From Chamaecrista fasciculata (Eukaryota; Streptophyta; Magnoliopsida; Fabales; Fabaceae), in the NCBI GenBank assembly GCA_003254925.1, contig QANZ01001328.1, forward strand, positions 220,402 to 284,401: a DNA stretch of 64,000 bases, read 5' to 3'. Made by a program: the position numbers and the translations under genes. This document shows positions 1-13,012 of the stretch, piece by piece (within the stretch, counting starts at the first letter, position 1; every line of letters starts with the position of its first letter). A model generated the notes under the pieces. That model searched no databases, was not told where the DNA came from, and worked only from the letters and a program-made list of their open reading frames with translations.

Positions 1-948
1 TTTTTTAATATTAAATTAAAATATTATCTGTTTGCCGGCTTTTAGGCCTCGTCTAGTTACCAACAAAAAAAAAAGAAAAAAAAATATTATTTGTTTATTT
101 GTACATAAGTTTAAAATGTAGATTAAGTAGCCTTTGTAGAAATTGTGGCTAATTTTATACCACCACGGCATGTCATGTATCAAATCATGCTTTTGTTTTA
201 TTATGAGAAAATGGATTCTTTTTGCAGCATAATTTTTTTTTGACTTAGTGTACAAAATATTGATATTACTATTGTCATAAACTAGAATAAAAGAAAATAT
301 AGCGAATTAATAACCGAATAAATCAAGAGTTATAATGAAATAAATCTCAAAGAAATTATAAAGATAAATTTTAGAAGATCCAAGTTTTGATTCTTTCAAA
401 TGTTATAAGTTTCCTCATCATTCTTCTTAATCCTTAATTATGTAACTTTTTGGGTCAGTTTTAAATTGTTATTTTGGAAAATTCAAGATTTCCCAATAAT
501 TGAAACAAAGTACATTACTTATTGTCTATTGATCAATTTAGCTCACTTCAAACCTCAATAAGGATTTTTTAAGTTTATTAAATTATAAACTTTCCTTATA
601 TTCTCTCTCTCTTATATTAGATTATACAAAAAATTTGTTTGTAATATCTTTATTATCATAAATGATCATACAAAAAATTTATTGTCACATATATAATTTT
701 CTCTACTTGGGCCTTATATTATAGGGATAGTACAATACCATTGCAGCAAATTCTAAGTTATTTATCCTTACAATAATTTTTCTTCCTATTTGGACATCAA
801 ATGCTGTAACAATTTATGGTATTCTTTCATTTACTATCATTAAAATTAAATCCACAGATATTGTCATACAAGATGAGGCCAGGAATAACTGATAAACAAC
901 CAAAAGATTACATTGCCTTGACTTGAAAACTTGGGACTAATTTACAAT
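1..948. other. AT-rich intergenic DNA, no gene seen
   Basis: No convincing coding region, RNA gene or transposon terminus was seen. The stretch lies downstream of the PHD/homeodomain gene, so its right end should contain that gene's 3' UTR. Confidence 0.5.
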
Positions 949-3900
949 TCAACTTTTTTCCCTTAACTCAGCTACAGGTACATATATTACTGATGGTACA
1001 TTAGACTTGGATTCATTTGAATCCTTTGCTCTGTGATTTTGTATTTCAAGTAATTTCTGCTTCATATTGTCTAGTCTTTTCTTCACTTTGCTTAGTCTTC
1101 CAAATTCCAATTCTGCCGCCTCTGAGTCTCCTTCAAACATGCAATTTAATTTCTTCCTCCTTTTTTCTTTCAACAGTTTCTTCAAGCTCACATCATCTGT
1201 GAACTCCACAAGGTCCTGAAAATGGTATTGAAAGAAATACCAATTGGGGTCTGAATATTTCATCAAACTCAGTGCAAGTGCAACTAACTAATAGAGCTTT
1301 GATAAAGGATAAAAACTCACCAAACTAAGGTGAGAAAAAAGATTAGTAGATTGAGTCAATCATTTATAACCATGTCGCTCTGATACACGATTCAGTTAAG
1401 CCTACCTTTGACATGTACATAAAAGCCAGTTCTTGTCTTGAGAAATTCATGTAAACTAAACTAATCATAAATGAATTTAAAATGTAAATATACTAGACAT
1501 AGTTATAAATGAGATTTTCTTTTGATATACGTATTCATTTATTCTTAATTGATTTTGTATATAAATTTCTCGTTTGACCAGGTCAAAAGAATTTCTTGTA
1601 ATACTTAAGCATGCAAATGCATACAGAACATGATATTTAGAAGAAAAGCACCTTGTTGCCGTTTTCTCTTGATTGAGGTGGAGATATATCTTGTTTCCTT
1701 TCCTTCAAGGCTTTACGGCTAGATGACTTCAAGCGCTTTCTATGGACATCATTTTTAACTTTCTTCTGTGGATCTGTCAAAGTTACTTTTGAGGTTTCCT
1801 TTGACATCAGATGCTCATTCTCGACAATTAGTAAACTAGAATCCTGTGGGTTTCTAGAAATGATGCTTTGAATCTGTTCTGCTCCTTCGGCTTGCTGCTG
1901 AACAGAATCCACTAACATCAGAGTTTATTGCAAATTGAACTTCTTAACACAAAATGATGCCACCCAATATTAGAGTTAGCAAAGGTCAATATTCTTGCAA
2001 AGCAATTAAAAACTAAAGAGATATTGTGAAGTACTTGTGTCTGTGGCAAGTTTCCATCAAGTGTGCTATGACTTCAGTTATTTCTACTCTTCTGGTACTT
2101 GGACGGAATAGCATAAAATAATTTTAGAATTCTTGGATCTCAGGAAAATGAGGCTCCTTATTCAAGTTCGGGATACAAGGGTAAATGGCTCTAGTAGGCC
2201 TAATATTCAATTCAATTGGATTTCTTCATTCATTGTATATCTTCCTTATTCAACTGTTTAGCACCAGTTTAATACCATTAATACAAAGACAGTGCAAAAT
2301 TTGAACTCAGTTTGTACCCATGTTTCTTTCAAAATGACATACAGAAAGGACAACGATTATCCAGAGCTAGACACGGCAGATTTTCTGAAAACTATGGATC
2401 AAGCTGAGAGAGCAGAAAGAAATAAAGAAAGAAATCACTTATTCACTATATCATATAAATTGAGAGCAAAAATTAACAGTGAAGCTTACCTTTCTGGTCT
2501 TAAGTGCTAAATAGCGCGCATTTTTGAACCATTTGCTAACCTGAATTTTCTAATTTATGTTAGCAACTGAGAGTTGAACAGATATACAATTGCTAGACAT
2601 GAACAAAGACTAAAGGCAATGCAAATAAATTTAGTGAGCTGGACGTTCTTAAATTGGTTTTAGTGATTTTAATCAAATATTCATAGTATAGATTCCTATA
2701 AAAATAGAAATAAGGAGTTATTTGAGGTTGAAAGTATAACCTTATCAGCATCCAGACCCAACTCCTCTGAAAGACGCTCTTTCACAGATTTTGAAGGAAG
2801 TTCATTCTCTGCAAAGGCTTGGCGAAGCTTCTGGCAGATTCCACAAGAAAGTGAAAAGACACAAGTTAGGGCATATTCACCCTTTACATATTGTTCTCAT
2901 CAGGAAACCTAGCTACGAGTACAAAGGAAATAAGAAATGCAACTAGAAGTACCTCAACCGCATCACGTGGAAGCCTGAAACAAGGCCTTCTATTTTGCAA
3001 ATCAGAAGAATCTTCCCTTAAAATGTTTTCTTCATTGGGAAACTTACTCTCACTTTCACAGAGAGTCATCAGAGTATTCACAGCATCAGATTCTTTTTCT
3101 CTTCGCTTCCTTTTGACAGGACCCCAGTCCTCATCTTCGCTAACTTGTTCAAATGCAGGAGCATCTTTCCCAAACATTTCCTAAAATGATATTTACTCAC
3201 ATGAAAAGAACTTTAATTGATAGTATAAAGTTAAAGTTAAAAATTAAGGTCAAAATCCCATCAATGTGGTTCTTTATTAATCCGGTAGTATAAAGTTAAA
3301 AAAGTGGCATCATCTTGTAATGCATCAAGTTATGAACTGTGACAGAGACAGATAAACAGATGCTCTTGAACCTAATTTATAAAGCAGGACCAGGATTATT
3401 GTAAGGTATTCAGCCACAAAATCCACTAGAACCAGAAAAGCTCAGGTTCTTGGATAAGAACACAGAAAACAAAAATATTCAGAGAAAGAGAAATGAGGGA
3501 AAAGAGAGAGAGAGAATGAGGGGAATAATTCTGGCACTTTTATTCCACCTTTTAAAACTGAATAGTACAAAAACTGAATATGCTTAGAGGGCATAATGCA
3601 AGGTATTTATAACTCATACCTTTGCATAACTAACTAACTAACAGAAAATTACATAAGCTATATTAAACAGCAAATGTAATAATGAAACAGAAATAACTAC
3701 CTAAATGAACAACAGAAAAACTAAAACTCTAACAGAATTGATACCATATTATAACAATTATTCTTTTGAAAAGAACAAAAGAGTGAGACACTATGCCCTT
3801 AAACTTAATGGCAAAATAATATCCTTAAATTTTGATTCTTTATTATGTTAAACAAGAACCTTCCTATACTCACATCATAGAGTTTCTTGTAGTCAACAGC

Positions 3901-6341
3901 TTTTCGCTGCCTCCTGCCACATGCTATCTCACCAGATTCATCAGAATCTACACAACTATTTACAGAGCAGACTTCATTTCCTGGAGAACAGCCACCATCA
4001 GATGCATCATTATCAACTCCTTCTGTGCTGATGCTGGGGCTATCTTCTATCCTCTCGGGATTATAGTCATCATCATCAGATTCATCCGATGGCCATTCTT
4101 CTTCCGGTAATCTACTAGCACCATTGGGTATAGAAGCTTCTTCCGTGAATACATCCTTTTACAACGGAAGCATTTTTTTATTTAAACCAATTAGAAATAC
4201 ATGCATGCATACAAATAAAAGAAATGAGTTTTTTGCCCACCAAAAAAAAAAGAAATGAGTTTTTTAATTAAGTAAAGAGGTTTAAGAGATCATTGTGTTG
4301 ACTAACCTGCCAAGTGCTGTCCAAGGAGAATTGAGTCCCAAGGTGAGCATTTATTGACTCAATTATTTCCATCTTACATTCACAAAACTTGCAAAACCAT
4401 CCCTGGTCTCCAGGAGGAACTGAGAAGTACAATCAACCAGGTCAATTTCTTGACGACGTTAGCACAACTCAGGTTATTGAACAAGTAGACAGTCTTAGAA
4501 ATTGAACTCACTATTCTCAGTGTCCAAAGGAGGATCAAGACATTTTTGGTGAAAAGCACGGTTGCATGTGCCATCACATAGTATAATATCATTATCTGGG
4601 AAAGCTTCACGCAATTTGCACTTTGCACAGAATATCTAGATTTAGAAAAATAGAAAAAATGAATATATCTTTTTTAAAAATTGAACCTTGACACCTCCAT
4701 ATAACTTGCATACTAAAAATAATAGTGGTAGTAGTAATATTATTATTATTAATTTAAAACTTGCTCACATGTTCATGGTAAACAGATCCATCTGGAGCAA
4801 TGACAGAACCTTCAATGCTACCCACAGAACTAAGAGAATCCAACTGGTGGATTGTGTCGCGAATACTAAGCTTACATTGTAAAATCTGCTTCTGAGCTCT
4901 TAGCAGCTCCTTTTCTGGCCTAATCTTTTCTCGACTGATAGACAAATCATAAAAAGAAAACATCAATAACAGTAAAAGAACCCATTTGTATTGGCTTGTA
5001 GATGTTACTTGCTTGAAATTTTAGAAGACTTTTGAAGTAAGCATGAGTCCTATTGAGTATGAATTAAAATTTTCACAAAAATAAATAGTTTTTTGCTTCA
5101 TTGTTGCTTTTGATTATATTAATTAAATTATAATATGTGCACTGTATTTCAATGTCGAAATGCAGAACACAACCCCACATGTCGTGATATCAAGAGCCCC
5201 TATGGAAACAGGCACCACACACCTTTAGACTTTAACATCTATGAAGATCACAATGCAAATTAATGGGAAAGATGAAGGATTTAGAGAAATTAAAATATTA
5301 CATAATCAGAATCGTTTATCAGCTTATCTCATGTAGGTCAGAAGCAGTGTCAAACACATTATCATAGAGAAATTTATATCATTTATTTAAACAAAGACAA
5401 ATAAGACATATATAAAAATTATAACACAATATTCATTATGTAAAACCAAATTGATCGTTCAGATTGTTTCTTCCTATATCATTGTCAGAAAGCTGCCTAA
5501 TGTTAAAGTCCAAACTTCTTTTATATTCTCAAATCATAATTATAGCTATAATTTTCTTAACAATCATCTTATAGCACATAATAGTTACATAAACCGCAAA
5601 CTAAGTGAGTGTTGCTTGATAATTTGACAGTAAGCAGATTCGATAAACATTTTGCAAAAACTCAAAACAAAAACCATGTTTTTCTACTTAAATATAACTA
5701 CGACAATATCATCATCTCAAGACTTTCTAATATTGGAAGTTAAGAAGAACTATTACTATAACAATTAAATATGAAAAACCTACATTTTAAAGAAATTGCT
5801 AAAATAAACTTTTGCCATACCTCTGACCTTTCCAACCTTCTCCAGAGTAAGCATCAATAAGGTTCTGCTCCAGCTTCATTTTAATTAAAAGATACCTTAT
5901 TCTCCTCTGAATGCGTAAAGCATCATCAAGATCCACATTATTTCTTAGCCTCTTCTTCTTTCTCCTTTTCCTTTTAAGCTTTTGAATTTTTGCTTCCCCA
6001 TCAACATCTTTATCCTCTTTTCTAGAACTAGGAGAAATTTTGTCCCATTGTTGCTTTGATGAAGAGAGCTTCTGTGATGACTTTCCATTGGTTTTATGCA
6101 GTCTATGTCTAATGATTTTTTTATTTGAAGAATCCATGTTAGAAGAGTGAGCGACTATCTTCCTTGATATGTTTGCCTTGTGTGCATGAGATTTTGATTT
6201 AAATTTATGCTTCTTCCCTGGGGATTTTGGGCTACTAGTTTTGAATCTCAATGACGAGCATGGCTTTAACCCAGTTTGTGACTTTGAAAGACTAGATTTT
6301 CTAGATCCTCTGTCATTTAGATTCTTCTCACTATCCAGCAT
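949..6341 (-). CDS. PRHA: PHD-finger homeodomain protein, PRHA/HAT3.1 family
   Basis: Nuclear DNA-binding regulator of the plant pathogenesis-related homeodomain class. Coding exons in transcript order: 6341-5821, 4934-4769, 4635-4512, 4419-4307, 4155-3874, 3180-2953, 2830-2741, 2540-2490, 1897-1652 and 1215-949; all junctions are GT..AG and keep frame, giving 695 aa. A very basic stretch covers residues 121-133. A C4HC3 PHD finger uses C232, C235, C249, C253, H258, C261, C280 and C283. An acidic linker follows, then [14 protein letters not shown] and a divergent homeodomain at about 466-525, with WFKNAR at 512-517 keeping the helix-3 Trp, Phe and Asn. Residues 610-670 look coiled-coil. The acceptor at 1897/1898 was chosen because the nearer AG breaks the frame. 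Family assignment is strong; PRHA versus HAT3.1 orthology is inferred. Confidence 0.9.
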
Positions 6342-7808
6342 ATTAATTTATGATGAAACAGGACTGCAAGTTAAGCAAAAAATGAATTAATAATTCGTTT
6401 GTGGTCAGGATAAACCATTCCTCCATAACTCATACTTAGTATAGAGAACATTGAAACATTGAATAGAGTTGCACTTGGAAACACAGATTAATATTACTTC
6501 TCACATCACAAAGATGCCTCAAATTTTGCAGAAAGGAAATTTTAGTTTATTAGTAAAAGACATGTGAGCATCACGATTGAATAAATCAGGTATAGAGAAA
6601 AAAAGTCCAAAAGTAAATGCCCCCGACACTGATTTAAAGACCCTTTTGTTTGTAAATTCTTCTATTTTCAAGAATGTCAGTGGGAGGTCAGACTCAGGGA
6701 GAACATACTCAAATCCAAGAGGTCCCATTCAAGCATTTTAAGTTTGATTAACAATAGTTAAGACATATCTGATGACTATATAAAATTTAAAGAGACAGAT
6801 CACAGGAGTGTTCAACCAAATTCTGACAAAAGGAAATAGTTATCTATAAATGACTACATCAACAAATGAGAGGACGCTGTTATTTAACTAAAATATCCAA
6901 GCTCTAAATATCATATGCCAACTGATTCAAGTGAAGTATCAGGACAGGGAAATAAACTGACGTTGAAGTATCAGACTAATTTGTGTATGTGTGTCTGTCT
7001 AGAAGTACACTGTTTCTCTTTTTCTTATCTCCAGAAAACAATTAAAAGTTATAACGTTTTTGTATCATCAAAAGCCAAAAGAATTCTCCTTCAAGATGTG
7101 GTAAAATTTCATGTGATCAAGATTAGAAATTTCCACTGATCGTAATAACACATGCAATCAGATTTCACAGACAGACTCGAAAAGAAATGCCATATGAAAC
7201 TGCATTTGTTTCCCCTCTTGAATCTATGTTTAACCCATCAATGCAAATCCACCAAAAGGCAAATAGGAAAGCAAGGAGAAAAAAAAAAATCCTAGGAAGT
7301 GACTTAGATGAGAGAGGCTAGAGGTTACAGAAACTCATGGGAGCTGGGAAACATCATCGATCCATAGATGACAAGAATCAACAGTTAGTAGTATGTAAAT
7401 GAAAAATTATAAAAAGCTGAGATCAAAGTAGGACATATCAAGCAAATGTATAGTTCATTATTGGGAGTGTTCCAAAAAAGTGAGGTCACTATTGGGAGAA
7501 TGACCAACACGAACATTGAATCACGAATTACTAAATCAATTAAATTAAGTAAAGAAGAAGACTTAAGACTTGAGGAATGGTGATCACTAACTAAAAATAC
7601 TAAAAGAACCAGAAATAAGTAATCATCAATCTGAACAACAAGCACTTGTGATTCAATCATATGCCCAGAATTGCGCGAGAAAGCCACACAAACAAACAAC
7701 TAGTACTAATTAAGTCGAAGCAAGCAAGAGTGGCAAATTAGGGAAACAAAAACTAACCTGCAATGGAGGAGGAATACTGATGAAGATCTGAGGTTTGAAT
7801 AGCTCTGA
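6342..7808 (-). other. 5' UTR and leader intron of the PHD/homeodomain gene
   Basis: On the minus strand a donor (TTGCAG/GTTAGT, last exon base 7758) pairs plausibly with an acceptor (TTGCAG/TCCTG, first exon base 6363) 22 nt upstream of the start codon. This gives a leader intron of about 1.4 kb. The first exon would be short, roughly 7758-7808, below a TATA-like sequence. No coding region was seen in the intron. The splice pair is inferred, not shown by transcripts. Confidence 0.6.
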
Positions 7809-7832
7809 AGCTACCTCACATCATGGTATTTA

Positions 7833-7846
7833 CATATATATAAATA
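7833..7846 (-). promoter_or_regulatory. TATA-like box of the PHD/homeodomain gene
   Basis: The minus strand reads TATTTATATATATG about 80 bp upstream of the leader-intron donor, a reasonable TATA position for that gene. It is called from position and sequence only. Confidence 0.4.
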
Positions 7847-7898
7847 GAAAGAGGAAGACGGTGAGGTTGAGTGTGATTAATTAGGCGTGACCTTGAAT

Positions 7899-7904
<6 letters not shown>

Positions 7905-7937
<33 letters not shown>

Positions 7938-7951
7938 GAAGAGAGAGAGAG
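7905..7951. repeat. GA microsatellite upstream of the PHD/homeodomain gene
   Basis: A run of GA dinucleotides with one short interruption (GGGAAAAGAA). CTTT/TTTC repeats occur nearby at about 8050-8115. Such GA/CT tracts are common around plant promoters. Confidence 0.8.
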
Positions 7952-8273
7952 ATTAATTTGAAATTGAAATTAGGGTTCAGATTCCCAATGTTGGTCGGTG
8001 CAATCGCCGGCGACGGCGTGCCTCATCCCCGAAGCAACGGTCAGCTTTCTTCTTCTTTCTTTCTTTCTCTTTCTCTTTTATGAAGTAAACTCTTTCTTTC
8101 TTTCTTTCTTTCTCTTACACAACCACAACAAACTCAGGAAGATGTTTTACTTTTTACATTTCCACCTCTCTAACTTTATACGTAATTTCAGTTTTACCCC
8201 CAACAAACTGTTTTTTTTTTGTCAAGTGAAAATTTGGTCCTATATCTTTTGCTCAATGGTCATATATCTTTTT

Positions 8274-9102
8274 GACTTAAGTGCACTTTTGGTTCCATAA
8301 CTATGACAAAGGTTTCATTTTGGTCCCATAACTTTTTTTGTTGCAATTTTGGTCCCATAACTTCTCAAAAGGTTCCACCGTTAGTCCCTTGGTGAATTCC
8401 ATCCATATTTAGCCGTTAAGTATGACGTGGCATAGTGACTAGGATCATGATGTGGCAAAATAAGATGAAATGGACTGAAATAGGATCTATATGCAACATA
8501 TTAAAACTTATCTATACCCAACCACAATATATACAAAGAGTGGTACTTCCTCTTCCTCGTCAGCCCAACGGGACTTCCTCTTCCTCGTTCCGCTTCCCGA
8601 TTTGCCGTCGCCGCCGCTTTGGTCGTTCGACTCTGGCTGAGGATCCCATCGACTTCGTCGGTGCCTTCTGCTTGAAGTCTCTTCTTCCCCACCAGATTGG
8701 TCCCTGTCAGTACCACTCTTTGTATATATGGTGGTTGGGTATAGATAAGTTTTAATATGTTGCATATAGTTCCTATTTCAGTCCACTTCATCTTATTTTG
8801 CCACATCATGATCCTAGTTACTATGCCACGTCATACTTAACGGCTAAATATAAATGGAATTCACCAAGGGACTAACGGTGGAACCTTTTGAGAAGTTATG
8901 GGACCAAAATTGCAACAAAAAATGTTATGGGACTAAAATGAAACCTTTGTCATAGTTATGGGACCAAAATTGCAACAAAAAAAGTTATGGGACCAAAATG
9001 AAACCTTTGTCATAGTTATGGGACTAAAATTGCAAAAAAAAAAGTTATGGGACCAAAATGAAACCTTTGTCATAGTTATGGGACTAAAAGTGCACTTAAC
9101 CC
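8274..9102. mobile_element. Pack-MULE: long-TIR Mutator-like element with an SF1 gene fragment
   Basis: Two arms of about 270 bp or more, nearly perfect inverted copies, enclose a GC-rich core of about 160 bp. The ends are gacttaagtgcac and its complement gtgcacttaaccc. A perfect 9-bp duplication tatcttttt lies at 8265-8273 and 9103-9111, typical of Mutator insertions. The right arm has tandem copies of a unit of about 60 bp ending in ttatgggaccaaaa. The core encodes part of a splicing factor (next entry). The element is inserted inside another MULE-like element. Confidence 0.85.
8547..8708 (-). pseudogene. Captured fragment of splicing factor 1 (SF1/BBP), N-terminal part
   Basis: Read on the minus strand, the core gives an open stretch with SGGEEE, then [11 protein letters not shown], then [11 protein letters not shown]. 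This is the order seen in the N-terminus of plant SF1/branchpoint-binding proteins, just before the segment preceding their KH domain. Only about 55 residues are present and no KH or zinc-knuckle region follows, so it is a captured fragment, not a gene. The surrounding arms are AT-rich. The SF1 match is from memory of the family. Confidence 0.75.
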
Positions 9103-9451
9103 TATCTTTTTTGTTGCACTTCTGGTCCCGCAAAAGATCCCATTTGGTCTCATATTATTTTTGGTCGTATATCTTTTGGTCAAATTGGAAAATTAGTCAC
9201 ATATCTTTGAAAAAACTTCCGGAGATAGTTCCATCTGACCCATAGACATGAGATCAATTATGCACTTAAATCAAAGACATAGGATCAATTCTATACTTGA
9301 CCCAAATATATAAGGTCAAATCTACAACAAAAAAAGATATGAGACCAAAATTAAGACTTGATCCGAAAATATAAGACCAAAAACGCAATAAAAAAGATAC
9401 GACACCAAATTAAAAATTAAGCAAAAGATATGACCAAATTACTCTTTATCC

Positions 9452-10753
9452 TTTTGGGTGGGAGGCGTTTAGGTTGTTTTCTTTTTGATTTCTACATTGA
9501 AGTAAAGTTTTGAAAAGAGAAGAATGATTACAACGAATAAATACCATTTATTTTATCATTATTTGTATTTGTATTCATTTATTCTATTTAATATTAATAC
9601 CTTATTCAGTTTTGATAATTTAATATAATACTCATACCCTGTATGTATTCGACAATTTAGTATAATATTTGTACCACATTCGATATTCAGTATTCAAACG
9701 AGAATTCGAAATATTTGAAATATTAAAAAATAATAAATATAGAATAGGATATCATTATTCAAAAATTAAATATTTATGATATTTGATACTCAATATCTAT
9801 TAATTTAAAAATAAATATATAATAAAATATTTATATTGTTAAATATCAAATATCAAGTATTTTTGTTGGCTAAAAAAAAGATATCGAGTACCTTAAGTCT
9901 TAACTAAGTAACTATTAATTTATTTTGAATAAATGTCGAATAGTTAAAGTAATATTTGTATCTTTTTGATATTAAATATATTTTTTTTAATTTTTTACTA
10001 TATATATTTTATATGATATGATATCGAGTATCAAATATATTATATAAATTTTATGAGCATCTAAATATCCGCCCAAATTACTATACGAGGAAGTGCAATG
10101 ATATGGGATGGATGCTGTAAATATTCATTCTATTATTATGATTTATGTCTATATAATATAAAGATAATTTATTGAGGTGAAGTGAAAATAATAGGGTGTT
10201 TTTAATAATTTATAGTTCTTATTGGAATTTTAATGGAAAAAGGAGGACAACAATTCATATTTGTCGTATGTGTATGGACGGTGTTGCTATGTCTGCTTTT
10301 CAGTTAAACTGATTGAAAATGTATTTTTAAATTAAAATTGATATTTTTATTTTCCAAATATTTGTTTTTCTTATAAAAAAACCTTAATTAAGAGTTAAGT
10401 ATTTATTAAAAGATATTATTATGCTTCGGAAATTGAGAAATGACCAAAAACTGATAATAATTATTCATCATGATTTCTCTTTCTATTTCCCTAAGTACAT
10501 TAACCAAAATCTAGATTATATAATCAAAACACTGGTTTTTTTAATTATATATTTAATTTAACCAATAGAAAAATAAGCCTGGCCAAGTTTCTAGGTAAAA
10601 AGAGAGGTAAATGTAAATCAAATTTGAAATTTGAATCTGCTAATATGAGGTTTTTCAAGAACCATTGTAATTCTAGTTCATAAATCAATCCTGCAATATT
10701 TTGGAAATGTAATTATATTAAAGGCACCGAAAAACTCACTTAATTTTATTAAA
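9452..10753. other. AT-rich intergenic DNA
   Basis: Very AT-rich sequence with repeated patches of the type gatatcgagtatcaaata on both strands, suggesting an old decayed repeat. No gene or clear transposon end was found. Confidence 0.4.
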
Positions 10754-11917
10754 GGCCAAAATATAGAGACACCCCGAATTTTAGGGTGGGTGCACATAAC
10801 ACTCTTGAGTTTTCAATTTGTGCAAATAGGACTCCTGAGTTTTCAATTACGTACAAATAACACTCTTTTGTTAAATTTAGGCCAAATCAGTGAGGGTATA
10901 ATAGTAATTTTATAAAAAAATTTAGGCCAAAGTCTTATTTTGGTCCCTTAAGTTTGCTCAAAGTTCTGTTTTGGTCCCTCAAGTTTCTAAAAAGTTCCAC
11001 CATTAGTCTCTTTTCAATTTCCAGCCAATTTTTTTTGTTAAATAAAAGAAAAAAATTGATTTACATTACCCAAAAAGTTTTATTTTTTTGAATTAAGGTC
11101 CTTTCTTTTTATAATAGGACCAAAGTGTAAAACAAAATGAATAAACTAGCATTTGAAACAATTTTTCCCCAAAAAAGAAGAAACCTAGCAAAATCAGTCT
11201 CCTCCTTCGATCATCTCTCCCACCCTCCAAAACTCAGTCTCCTCCTTCTTCAAAATCACCCTCTCTTCCCAAATCCACCATTTCATCACTATGGCTGTGA
11301 AGGAACTTTTCTTTTTTCTTCCTGAAAATTTGGGAAGAGAGGGTGATTTTGAAGAAGGAGGAGACTGACTTTTGGATCGAAGGAGAGAGAGTGGGAGAGA
11401 TGATCGGGGTTCACCGGCGTGATGGTGGTGAGCGGACGGCGAAGAAATTGATCGGTGAGATTTTTGGAGAAGAAGAAGAAGAACGGTGGGTTCCTTTTTG
11501 GGGGGAAAAATTGTTCCAACTACTAGTTTATTCATTTTATCTTACACTTTGGTCCTATTATAAAAAGAAAGGACCTTAAGTCAAAAAAATAAAACTTTTT
11601 GGGTAATGCAAATCAAAATTTTCTTTTATTTAACAGAAAAATTGGATGGAAATTGAAAAGAGACTCATGGTAGAACTTTTTAGAAACTTGAGGGACCAAA
11701 ATGAGACTTTGAGTAAACTTAAGGGACCAAAATAAGACTTTGGCCTAAATTTTTTATGAAATTACTATTATACCCTCACTGATTTGACCTAAATTTAACA
11801 TAAGAGTGTTATTTGCACGTAATTCAAAACTTAGGAGTCCTATTTGCACAAATTGAAAACTCATGGGTGTTATGTGCACCCACCTTAAAACTCAGGGGTT
11901 ATTTCTGCATTTTTGCC
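10754..11917. mobile_element. Long palindromic MULE-like foldback element
   Basis: The ends ggccaaaatat and its near complement start arms of about 500 bp that fold back almost completely. Each arm has two blocks: an outer one with 'actcctgagttttcaa'-type repeats and an inner one with ttttggtccctcaagttt. The flanks tttattaaa (10745-10753) and ttaattaaa (11918-11926) match at 8 of 9 positions. The core (about 11190-11480) is less AT-rich and may hold captured host sequence that I cannot identify. Confidence 0.75.
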
Positions 11918-12215
11918 TTAATTAAATTGTGATTTAATACGTATTCAAAAAACTCACAATGAACGAAGCTTTAGAGAATAAAAGGTGTAAATTAAATGGA
12001 AAGAGATCAACTTAAAATGAGAAGCTCAACTGAAACGTGGCAGAGTTTAATATAAAAAAAGGCAAAAGTATTATTGGATATTGGTATCATCAAAGTATGT
12101 GTTCATTTTTAGTTGTACCCTCAAAGATTTTCTTTTTTTGAATCAATCATACTCACAGTTTTTTATAGTTAATTATACTCTCAATATTTCACGTTTGAGT
12201 CAACTGTACCTTCAA

Positions 12216-12590
12216 ATAGGGTGTTCGTCGGGCGGTTTGGGCGGTTTGAAAGGATTTTTCAAACCAAACCAATGATTAAATTTCATTCATCAAACCAAAT
12301 CAAACCAAATTAATAAAAAGCGGTTTGGGCGGTTCGGTTTGAGCGGTTTGAAGGTAATTTATTATTAATTTTGTCACTAATATACTAATAAAAAAAATAT
12401 ACAGTTATTCTCATAACTTACTAAAACACTAATAAGAAAATAAATATTATCTCTATATATAGTATAGAAGATTTGTTATAAATAATTAATTGAAATTAAA
12501 ATTGTAGTTTACTAATATATATTTCTTCCTCTAACTTAATATCACAATAAGTTCTTCAAATATGGTATGTTTTATATTGTATAAACTAAC
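12216..12590. mobile_element. hAT-like MITE, left part, cut by the assembly gap
   Basis: It starts tagggtgttcgtcgggcggt and carries repeated cggtttg motifs, like the intact tagggg...cacccta elements at 38236 and 60030. The right end is not visible because the gap begins at 12591. Confidence 0.5.
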
Positions 12591-12822
12591 NNNNNNNNNN
12601 NNNNNNNNNNNNNNNNNNNNNNNNNNNNNNNNNNNNNNNNNNNNNNNNNNNNNNNNNNNNNNNNNNNNNNNNNNNNNNNNNNNNNNNNNNNNNNNNNNNN
12701 NNNNNNNNNNNNNNNNNNNNNNNNNNNNNNNNNNNNNNNNNNNNNNNNNNNNNNNNNNNNNNNNNNNNNNNNNNNNNNNNNNNNNNNNNNNNNNNNNNNN
12801 NNNNNNNNNNNNNNNNNNNNNN
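12591..12822. other. Assembly gap (232 N)
   Basis: Unresolved bases only; sequence is unknown here. Confidence 1.
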
Positions 12823-13012
12823 TTTTAGATAATTTCATATCCTGTTATCTTCAATAATAGTAACAAATTACCCAAACATTGTGCTATCATTCCATTCCGT
12901 TATCTTACTTATCTCCAACAATTTTTACTTGAATGGCCTATTGGAATCCCAAAAAGGCCCTAAAATGGGATTTAGCTCATGCATTTATCATAGATTCAAT
13001 ACTCTAAAAATT

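Larger units (their letters stand above)
8220..9451. mobile_element. Outer MULE-like element, split by a nested element
   Basis: The left end (gtcaagtgaaaatttggtcc) and the inverted right end (gaccaaattactctttatcc) form terminal repeats with inner ttttggtc-type repeats. Removing the nested 8274-9102 element and one copy of its duplication joins the two parts into one interrupted arm. No clear 9-bp target duplication was found, so the ends are approximate. It resembles the compact element at 23652-24102. Confidence 0.6.

Noticed and set aside
1017-1202. Plus-strand open frames opposite the PHD/homeodomain exons
   Set aside because: They are antisense shadows of well-supported minus-strand exons.
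8958-9245. Open frame with a repeated WDQNETFVIVMG peptide
   Set aside because: It is the translation of the tandem units in the right arm of the Pack-MULE.
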